Assembly: GCF_035987325.1 (NCBI RefSeq)
Contig: NZ_CP108488.1
Span: 2,356,001 to 2,420,000 of the forward strand
Direction: 5' to 3'
DNA: 64,000 nucleotides
Source: Streptomyces sp. NBC_01244
GTDB taxonomy: Bacteria; Actinomycetota; Actinomycetes; Streptomycetales; Streptomycetaceae
Part shown: positions 58,622-64,000 of the stretch, one piece after another
Position numbering within the stretch: position 1 is the first letter of the stretch
Layout: each line of letters begins with the position of its first letter
The notes under the pieces: generated by a model
The model's input: the letters and a program-made list of their open reading frames with translations, nothing else
Databases searched by the model: none
Told to the model about the DNA's origin: nothing
Position numbers and translations under genes: made by a program

Positions 58622-59269
58622 TCAGCGCCCGGTGAGGCGCTTGGCGTCGGCCAGGTGGGCGGTCAGCCGGTCCTGGATGCGTACGGTGGCCTGGTCCAGC
58701 GCGGTCCGGGTACGGCGGCCACTGCCGTCCCCGGCGTCGAAGGCATCGCCGAAGACGATGTCGACCCTGCTCTTCAGCCGCGGCAGCGCCTTGACGACGC
58801 GGCCGGCGCGCTCGGTGCTGCCGAGAACGGCGACCGGCACTATGGGGGCACCGGAGCGGACCGCGAAGTACGCGAGTCCCGCGCGCAGCGAGGCGAAATC
58901 GCCCTCGCCCCGGGTTCCCTCGGGGAAGATCCCCAGGGCCCCGCCGCTCTCCAGGACGCCCAGCGCGCGGCTGATCGCTCCCCGGTCGGCGCCGGAGCGG
59001 TCCACCTTCACCTGCCCGATCCCTTCCAGGAAGGGGCCGAGCGGACCGACGTACGCTTCCTTCTTGATCAGGAAGTGCAGCGGCCTCGGGGCGGTGCCCA
59101 TGACCATGGGGCCGTCGATGTTGTGCGAGTGGTTCACGGCCAGGATGACGGGGCCGGTGGCGGGGACCTTCCAGGCCCCCAGCACGCGCGGCTTCCAGAG
59201 GCCGTACATGAGCCCGATGCCGATCCTCCGGCCGACCGCCGCACCCTTGAGGGAGGGCGTATCGCTCAC
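58622..59269 (-). CDS. PlsC-like 1-acylglycerol-3-phosphate acyltransferase
   Basis: A 215-aa membrane-associated acyltransferase. Motif I is NHSHNID (His47, Asp52, the HX4D pair), motif III is FPEGTRGEGDF, and motif II lies near VKVDRSGADRGAI. It should add an acyl chain to lysophosphatidate or a similar acceptor. Its GTG overlaps the cmk stop by 4 bases, so translation is coupled. The placement between cmk and der is common in Streptomyces. Confidence 0.9.
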   Translation of the reverse strand: MSDTPSLKGAAVGRRIGIGLMYGLWKPRVLGAWKVPATGPVILAVNHSHNIDGPMVMGTAPRPLHFLIKKEAYVGPLGPFLEGIGQVKVDRSGADRGAISRALGVLESGGALGIFPEGTRGEGDFASLRAGLAYFAVRSGAPIVPVAVLGSTERAGRVVKALPRLKSRVDIVFGDAFDAGDGSGRRTRTALDQATVRIQDRLTAHLADAKRLTGR

Positions 59270-59973
59270 GAGCGCCCCGCCCGCTTCTCTTCCACCAGAG
59301 TCACGACGCACTCGATGACCCGGTCGAGCGTGAGCTCGGTGGTGTCCACCTCGACCGCGTCGCCGGCCTTGGCCAGCGGGGAGGTCTTGCGGCCGGAGTC
59401 GGCGGCGTCGCGCTTGATCAGCGCCTCCTTGGTGGCCGCGAGGTCCGTGGCCTCCTTGCCCCGGAGCTCGCCGCTGCGGCGGGCCGCGCGGGCCTCGGCG
59501 GAAGCGGTGAGGAAGACCTTCAGGTCGGCGTCGGGCAGCACGGTGGTACCGATGTCCCGGCCCTCGACGACGATGCCGTCGGCCTCGTCGGCCGCCTCGG
59601 CGGCGATGGAGCGCTGGAGCTCGGTGATCAGGGTGCGCACCTCGGGGACGGCGCTCACGGCGCTGACCTTGGAGGTGACCTCCTGGGTCCGGATCGGGCC
59701 GGAGGCGTCCTGGCCGTCGACCGTGATGGTCGGGGCGGACGGATCGGTACCGGACACGATGACGGGCTTGCCCGCCGCGAGGGCGATGGCCTGCGGGTCG
59801 TCGATGTCGATGCCGTTGGTGATCATCCACCAGGTGATGGCCCGGTACTGGGCGCCGGTGTCCAGGTAGCGCAGCCCGAGCTTGGCGGCCACGGCCTTGG
59901 AAGTGCTGGACTTGCCCGTGCCGGAGGGACCGTCGATGGCGACGATCACGGCGGTCGGAGCTGCGGTTTCCAC
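59266..59973 (-). CDS. cmk: Cytidylate kinase
   Basis: A 235-aa CMP/dCMP kinase. The P-loop is GPSGTGKSS (residues 15-23); LDTGAQYRAITWW follows, then VVEGRDIGTTVLPDADLKVFLTASAEARAARR, the CMP-binding and lid region. Asp near VEVDTTELT ends the fold. GTG 59973 was chosen because the domain begins at VAIDGPSG and AGGAAGG precedes it. It is followed by the overlapping PlsC-like gene and lies 197 bases downstream of tyrA. Confidence 0.95.
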   Translation of the reverse strand: METAAPTAVIVAIDGPSGTGKSSTSKAVAAKLGLRYLDTGAQYRAITWWMITNGIDIDDPQAIALAAGKPVIVSGTDPSAPTITVDGQDASGPIRTQEVTSKVSAVSAVPEVRTLITELQRSIAAEAADEADGIVVEGRDIGTTVLPDADLKVFLTASAEARAARRSGELRGKEATDLAATKEALIKRDAADSGRKTSPLAKAGDAVEVDTTELTLDRVIECVVTLVEEKRAGRS

Positions 59974-60170
59974 GGTGCGGGCACCTTCCTGGTTGCGCGT
60001 ACGTGTCCGGGCGCGCCAATAGCGCCCCTCCTCCAGGTTACCGGGCTTTTCGCCGCCGCCCGCCGGGGCGTCGGCGGGCGGGCGGAAGGGCGGACGCGGG
60101 GCGGGTGCGGGGCGGCCCCTGGGCGGGCGAAGGGGCCCGGTCCCGGGGCGGGTGCCCCACGCCCGGCGCG

Positions 60171-61259
60171 CTACTGCTGGCGCAGCGCCCAGCCGCGTTC
60201 GCGCAGCTCGGCCTGGAGGCCGGCCACGGCCCGGGGTTCGACCATCAGCTGGACCAGGCCCGCCTGCTGCCCCGTCGCGTGCTCGATCCGCACGTCCTCG
60301 ATGTTGACCCCGGCCCGGCCGGCGTCGGCGAAGATCCGGGCGAGCTCGCCCGGCTGGTCGGAGATGAGGACGGCCACCGTCTCGTAGACCGCCGGCGCGG
60401 CCCCGTGCTTGCCCGGCACCCGGACCCGGCCCGCGTTGCCGCGGCGCAGTACGTCCTCGATGCCGGCCGCCCCGTCCCGGCGCTTGGCCTCGTCGGCCGA
60501 CTGCAGGCCCCGCAGGGCCTCCACGGTCTCCTCGAGGTCGGCGGCGATCCCTGAGAGCACGTCCGCCACGGGTCCCGGGTTGGCCGAGAGGATCTCCACC
60601 CACATCCGGGGGTCGGAGGCGGCGATCCGGGTGACGTCGCGGATGCCCTGTCCGCACAGCCGCACCGCGGTCTCGTCGGCCTCCTCCAGCCGGGCCGCGA
60701 CCATGCTGGAGACGAGCTGCGGGGTGTGGGAGACGAGCGCGACGGCCCTGTCGTGCGCGTCGGCGTCCATGACCACGGGGACGGCCCGGCACAGGGCCAC
60801 CAGTTCCAGTGCCAGGTTCAGCACCTCGTGGTCGGTCTCCCGGGTCGGCGTGAGCACCCAGGGCCGGCCCTCGAAGAGGTCGGCGGAGGCCGCGAGCGGT
60901 CCGGACTGCTCCTTGCCCGCCATGGGGTGGGTGCCGATGTACGCCTTGGTGTCCACGCCGAGCGCGTCCAGCTCCCGACGCGGGCCGCCCTTGACGCTGG
61001 CCACGTCCACGTAGGCGCGGGCCAGGTCGCGGCCTATGGCGTCGGCGAGGGCGGCGGCCACGTGGGCGGGCGGTACGGCGATGACCGCGAGGTCGGCCTT
61101 GCCCTGGTAGGGCTCCTCCGTGCCGGCGCCCAGCGCCGCGGCCGTACGGGCCTGCCCCTGATCCCGGTCGGACAGGTGGACGGCGATGCCGCGGGCGGCG
61201 AGGGCGAGCGCCGCCGAGGTGCCGATCAGTCCGGTTCCGATGACGACGGCGGTTCTCAC
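60171..61259 (-). CDS. tyrA: Prephenate dehydrogenase
   Basis: A 362-aa enzyme turning prephenate into 4-hydroxyphenylpyruvate with NAD(P)+ for tyrosine synthesis. The nucleotide motif GTGLIGTSAALALAARG starts at residue 8; the helical dimer domain follows with THPMAGKEQSGP and SHTPQLVSSMVAARL. A C-terminal ACT domain (about 290-362, GELARIFADAGRAGVNIEDVRIEHATGQQ) suggests feedback by an aromatic amino acid. GTG 61259. It leads the leftward run to cmk and der. Confidence 0.95.
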   Translation of the reverse strand: MRTAVVIGTGLIGTSAALALAARGIAVHLSDRDQGQARTAAALGAGTEEPYQGKADLAVIAVPPAHVAAALADAIGRDLARAYVDVASVKGGPRRELDALGVDTKAYIGTHPMAGKEQSGPLAASADLFEGRPWVLTPTRETDHEVLNLALELVALCRAVPVVMDADAHDRAVALVSHTPQLVSSMVAARLEEADETAVRLCGQGIRDVTRIAASDPRMWVEILSANPGPVADVLSGIAADLEETVEALRGLQSADEAKRRDGAAGIEDVLRRGNAGRVRVPGKHGAAPAVYETVAVLISDQPGELARIFADAGRAGVNIEDVRIEHATGQQAGLVQLMVEPRAVAGLQAELRERGWALRQQ

Positions 61260-61334
61260 GGGGCGCTCTCCAGGGGTACGGGGGGTGTGACGGCGGTGCC
61301 TGCCTCAGGGTAGCCAGCGGGAACGGCGCGAGGA

Positions 61335-61368
61335 CCCGGCGTCCCGTCCGCTGGGACGGGACGCCGGG
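61335..61368. terminator. Hairpin between DUF937 and tyrA genes
   Basis: A perfect 15-pair stem (CCCGGCGTCCCGTCC with GGACGGGACGCCGGG) around GCTG lies after the stop of the YidB-like gene. Confidence 0.8.
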
Positions 61369-61403
61369 CCCTCGGGAACCGTCCTCGGAAGGACCGGGGT
61401 CGC

Positions 61404-61847
61404 TCAGAGGCCCTGCTGCTTGATGATGTCCTCCAGCGAGCCGCTCGGGATCGAGCCGCCGGGGGTCAGCTTGTCCACGGCCTGCGGGAGCGCCACCGCG
61501 ATCTGGTCGGCGGCGGCCTCCGGGGTGACGCCCGCCTGCTCGGCGACCTTGGCCAGGGTCTCGTCCGGCAGCGCCTTGGCGATCTCCGCGCCGCTGACCG
61601 GCTGGTTCTCGCCGGTGCCGACCCAGGACTGGGCCTGGTCGGTCAGACCCGACTTGGTCAGCATGTCCAGCAGCCCGCCGAGCGGGTTGTTCCCCGCGCC
61701 TCCGGCCGCCTGGGCCCCGCCGGCGCCACCGCCGCCCATGAGCGCGCCGAGGAGGGAGCCGAGGATGTTGCCGCCGCCACCGCCGCCCTGTCCACCGCTG
61801 CCGCCGAGGAGGCCGCCGAGAAGGGAGCCGAGGTCGTTGCCCGCCAT
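61404..61847 (-). CDS. YidB/DUF937-family protein
   Basis: A 147-aa protein. It starts with Gly-rich repeats (NDLGSLLGGLLGGSGGQGGGGGGNILGSLLGALMGG) and ends with the YidB helical domain SWVGTGENQPVSGAEIAKALPDETLAKVAEQAGVTPEAAADQIAVALPQAVDKLTPGG. The function is unknown. It is transcribed toward tyrA with a terminator in between. Confidence 0.87.
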   Translation of the reverse strand: MAGNDLGSLLGGLLGGSGGQGGGGGGNILGSLLGALMGGGGAGGAQAAGGAGNNPLGGLLDMLTKSGLTDQAQSWVGTGENQPVSGAEIAKALPDETLAKVAEQAGVTPEAAADQIAVALPQAVDKLTPGGSIPSGSLEDIIKQQGL

Positions 61848-61983
61848 GGTGATGCCTTTCGAAGAGGGACCGGGCGCGCTGAATTCGGCGCACCCGGCTT
61901 CGAGATACGGACAATGTCACCCAACTCGGGCGCGTCTGCCACTTGGCGCAGAGCCGCGCGCCGACTGCGGTAGAACGATCGGC

Positions 61984-62325
61984 ATGATCTTCCACCTCGT
62001 TCCGCTCGCCGACTGGACCGCCGATCCCGCGCGCCCGTACGCCCCGGCCTCCCTCGATTCCGAGGGTTTCGTGCACTGTTCGGGGGATCCGGAGACGGCG
62101 CTGGCGATCGCCGCCTCGCACTACGGCGGCGTACCGGGAACCCTGCTCGCCGTGGAACTCGACGAGCGCGCCCTCACCTGCGACGTCCGCCGGGAGGGTG
62201 AACCGGGCATCCGCTACCCGCACGTCCACGGACCGTTGAACCGGGAGGCCGTGGTGCGCGTGTGGGAGGTGGTACGCGCCCCCGGTGCGCCCGCGGAACT
62301 CGTTCCGTGGCCGCCGGAGGGCTGA
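61984..62325 (+). CDS. DUF952 protein
   Basis: A 113-aa protein starting IFHLVPLADWTADPARPYAPASLDSEGFVHCSGDPE, which is the DUF952 start (FIHxS motif, here FVHCS); a Tyr-Pro-His-Val-His-Gly-Pro-Leu-Asn motif ends the fold. The family is related to ADP-ribosyltransferase-like folds; no activity is known to me. ATG 61984 is divergent from the YidB-like gene. Confidence 0.87.
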   Translation: MIFHLVPLADWTADPARPYAPASLDSEGFVHCSGDPETALAIAASHYGGVPGTLLAVELDERALTCDVRREGEPGIRYPHVHGPLNREAVVRVWEVVRAPGAPAELVPWPPEG

Positions 62326-62408
62326 GACAAGGCGTGGCGGGGTGTCCCTGAGGCCCGTCACGCGCCAGGATGCCTCTCGCCATCCCGGCGATCACCCGAG
62401 GAGAAGTC

Positions 62409-62879
62409 ATGAGCGACCCCACCCGCACCGCCCGGCGCACGGTCCTGGCGGCCGGTGCGAGCGTCCTGGCAGGCGGCGCGCTGACCGCGTGCGGCGAAAC
62501 CGACGGAACCAAGCCCGCGTCCGAGGGCGGCAGCGCCCCCACGGCGCAGAACTCCGCGTCCGCCTCGTCCTCGGCTCCGGCCGGGGACGCCAAGGCCCTG
62601 ATCAAGGCCTCGGAGGTGCCGGTCGGCGGCGGCACGGTCCTCAAGGACGAGAAACTGGTCGTCACCCAGCCGACGGCGGGCAACTTCCGTTGCTTCACGG
62701 CGGTCTGCACCCACCAGGGCTGCCTCGTGAACAAGGTGGAGGCCGGCACCATCGACTGCCCGTGCCACGGCAGCAAGTTCAAGGACACGGACGGCGCGGT
62801 GGCCAAGGGCCCGGCCACCAAGCCGCTGGAGGAGAAGAAGATCACCGTCTCCCCGGCGGGCGAAATCTCGCTCGCCTAG
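62409..62879 (+). CDS. Rieske [2Fe-2S] lipoprotein
   Basis: A 156-aa exported protein. The signal has ARRTVLAAGASVLAGGALTACG, with twin-Arg (RR) and a lipobox ending at Cys28, so it is probably a Tat-exported lipoprotein. The Rieske ligands are Cys100 and His102 (CTH) and Cys117 and His120 (CPCH), with Cys105 and Cys119 for the disulfide. A Ser/Ala/Pro linker joins them to the anchor. It should pass electrons at the outer membrane face, partner unknown. GAGGAG precedes ATG 62409. Confidence 0.92.
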   Translation: MSDPTRTARRTVLAAGASVLAGGALTACGETDGTKPASEGGSAPTAQNSASASSSAPAGDAKALIKASEVPVGGGTVLKDEKLVVTQPTAGNFRCFTAVCTHQGCLVNKVEAGTIDCPCHGSKFKDTDGAVAKGPATKPLEEKKITVSPAGEISLA

Positions 62880-62907
62880 CCCGAGGCCGCAGCACTAGCC
62901 TCGCGGC

Positions 62908-63627
62908 ATGAACGAGGCCAACCAGATCGAACCCACGCCCGACCCGCTCGGAATCACCCTGGTCAGGGAGCACACGGTCTACTCGTGCGTGATGGGTTCG
63001 AGGGCGTTCGGCCTGGCGACGGAGGCGAGCGACACCGACCGGCGCGGTGTCTACCTCGCCCCGACGCCGCTCTTCTGGCGCTTCGAGAAGCCGCCGACGC
63101 ACGTGGACGGGCCCCGGGACGAGGAGTTCTCGTGGGAGCTGGAGCGCTTCTGCGAACTCGCGCTGCGCGCCAACCCGAACATCCTGGAGGTCCTCCACTC
63201 CCCCCTCGTGGAGGACCTCACCCCGGTCGGAGAGGAACTCCTCTCGCTCCGCGAGGCGTTCCTCTCCCGCCGGGCCCACACCACTTTCAGCCGGTACGCC
63301 GTCTCCCAGCGCGGCAAACTCCTCGGCGACCTCCGCAACCACGGCGCCCCGCGCTGGAAGCACGCCATGCACCTGCTGCGCCTGCTGCTGTCCTGCCGCG
63401 ACCTGCTGCGCACGGGCCGCCTGGCCATCGACGCGACCCCCTACCGCGACGGCCTCCTCGCGGTCCGCCACGGCGAACTCACCTGGGAGGAGGTCGACGG
63501 CTGGATGACCCGCCTGACCGAGGAAACCGAAGCCGCCCTCGCGAAGACCCCCCTCCCCGAATCCCCGGACCTCCCCCGGGTCGAGGACTTCCTCCTCCGC
63601 ACCCGCCGGGCGTCCACGACGGCCTAG
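62908..63627 (+). CDS. Nucleotidyltransferase-fold protein (RlaP/YcgL-like)
   Basis: A 239-aa protein. GSRAFGLATEASDTDRRGVYL (about residues 31-51) is the GSR/G-x-x-x-x-SDxD active-site pattern of the polymerase-beta superfamily; a helical C-terminal domain follows. The RlaP/COG3541 group is meant, which probably adds nucleotides to RNA or small molecules. ATG 62908 lies 28 bases after the Rieske gene. An IS element begins about 75 bases past its stop. Confidence 0.85.
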   Translation: MNEANQIEPTPDPLGITLVREHTVYSCVMGSRAFGLATEASDTDRRGVYLAPTPLFWRFEKPPTHVDGPRDEEFSWELERFCELALRANPNILEVLHSPLVEDLTPVGEELLSLREAFLSRRAHTTFSRYAVSQRGKLLGDLRNHGAPRWKHAMHLLRLLLSCRDLLRTGRLAIDATPYRDGLLAVRHGELTWEEVDGWMTRLTEETEAALAKTPLPESPDLPRVEDFLLRTRRASTTA

Positions 63628-63675
63628 GTGTATTGATCACGAGCGTTGTTGACACCTGGCAGGTCTTGAACATGG

Positions 63676-63734
63676 CGAAGACCTCCGGTGTGGTGGGAGC
63701 TGTCTAGGAACCCATTGCACAACGGAGGTCTTCG
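63676..63734. repeat. Inverted repeat over the transposase ribosome site and start
   Basis: CGAAGACCTCCG at 63676-63687 and CGGAGGTCTTCG at 63723-63734 are exact complements; the right arm covers the GGAGG site and the first base of the GTG. In an mRNA that starts upstream of 63676 the hairpin would hide the start, limiting transposase translation. Confidence 0.8.
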
Positions 63735-64000
63735 TGTCCCACCGTAATGCCCGGCTGACTGTCTTCGGTAGGCGGCTGTTGGTCGATCGGGTCGCATCGG
63801 GACGTCCGGTCGCCCACGTAGCAGCCGAGACGGGCATATCGCGGGCCACTGCCCACAAGTGGGTGCGCCGGTGGCGGGCCGAGGGCGAGGCGGGTCTTCA
63901 CGACCGGTCCAGCCGGCCTCACAGGACGCCGCACCGGACCCCGGCCGCCATCGAGGCGAAGGTCTGCGACCTGCGTCGGACCCGCAAGCTGGGCCCCGCG
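63734..64000 (+). CDS. IS481-family transposase, 5' end only
   Basis: Starts at GTG 63734 with GGAGG upstream and runs past the window end, so only about 89 residues are seen: SHRNARLTVFGRRLLVDRVASGRPVAHVAAETGISRATAHKWVRRWRAEGEAGLHDRSSRPHRTPHRTP, the Tc3/Mar-like helix-turn-helix of IS481 transposases. The DDE catalytic domain lies beyond the edge. Whether the copy is intact cannot be told. It follows the nucleotidyltransferase gene with no overlap. Confidence 0.93.
   Translation, partial: MSHRNARLTVFGRRLLVDRVASGRPVAHVAAETGISRATAHKWVRRWRAEGEAGLHDRSSRPHRTPHRTPAAIEAKVCDLRRTRKLGPA

Larger units (their letters stand above)
63628..64000. mobile_element. IS481-family insertion sequence, left end
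   Basis: The element's left end lies in 63628-63733, before the transposase start. A likely first base is 63701, where TGTCTAGGAACCC begins with TGT as IS481 ends often do, but the inverted-repeat arm at 63676 would then lie outside it; an end near 63630 (TGTATTGATCACG) is the alternative. The right end is outside the window, so neither terminal repeats nor target duplication can be checked. Confidence 0.6.

Overview
The window is high-GC actinobacterial DNA and almost certainly a Streptomyces chromosome. The signs are very GC-rich codon third positions, many GTG starts, leucine TTA codons limited to two regulated genes, twin streptogrisin proteases, a SepF-like protein, an Rpf-type transglycosylase, a GPR1/YaaH acetate transporter, and the conserved tyrA-cmk-plsC-like-der block. 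No rRNA, tRNA or CRISPR was found. The only mobile element seen is an IS481-family left end at the extreme right edge.

Layout. 1-2.2 kb: a truncated TetR gene diverges from a DrrA/DrrB-type drug exporter, with two matching palindromic operators between and inside them. 2.3-9.7 kb: a secreted protein, a class III CoA transferase, a small protein, a membrane Ser/Thr kinase, an SGNH lipase, a DUF5925 AAA ATPase and a nitrobindin-like protein. 9.7-17.1 kb: a short GntR regulator, a double-GNAT acetyltransferase, a DUF402 protein, an LPMO with a sortase signal, a secreted lipase, a membrane protein plus acetate transporter pair and a RecF/OLD-like ATPase. 17.1-22.7 kb: a three-gene MoxR AAA / unknown / VWA-metallopeptidase operon, then a vanadium-haloperoxidase-like secreted protein preceded by an unlisted 25-aa leader-peptide-like ORF beside a 22-base homopolymer. 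22.9-26.9 kb: an amidohydrolase and NCS1 permease operon, divergent from a TetR regulator across paired operators. 27.0-30.9 kb: adhE, with Rex-box and DevR-like sites upstream, and an alpha/beta hydrolase.

31.3-41.7 kb is the most remarkable region: an FxSxx-COOH (fxs) RiPP system. It holds a 54-aa precursor ending in the FxSxx motif (fxsA), a radical SAM/SPASM maturase whose fused hydroxylase domain has lost its HExxH motif (fxsB), an AAC(3)-like acetyltransferase, a TIR-like FxsC and the giant FxsT (ParA-like NTPase, TIR, NB-ARC, TPR). The last two each carry a TTA codon. A strong terminator ends this operon, and next to it lie a SLATT/DUF4231-type membrane protein and a convergent SLOG-like Rossmann protein. 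Together the parts look like an NLR-style sensing or conflict module linked to a cyclophane peptide.

41.8-46.4 kb: two paralogous streptogrisins around a DUF1684 gene, and a DUF5685 protein with a Cys-rich tail. 46.6-57.1 kb: a SepF-like protein, a glutaryl-CoA-dehydrogenase-like enzyme, a WYL regulator, a PAP2 phosphatase, a mannosyltransferase-like membrane enzyme, a DHA2 exporter, an Rpf/LysM protein and two conserved unknowns. 57.1-63.6 kb: der, a PlsC-like acyltransferase, cmk, tyrA, a YidB/DUF937 protein, a DUF952 protein, a Rieske lipoprotein and a nucleotidyltransferase. 63.7 kb to the edge: the IS481 transposase start.

All family names are assigned by reading motifs and from memory of the families. 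No database search was run, and start sites were chosen from ribosome-binding sites and domain starts.
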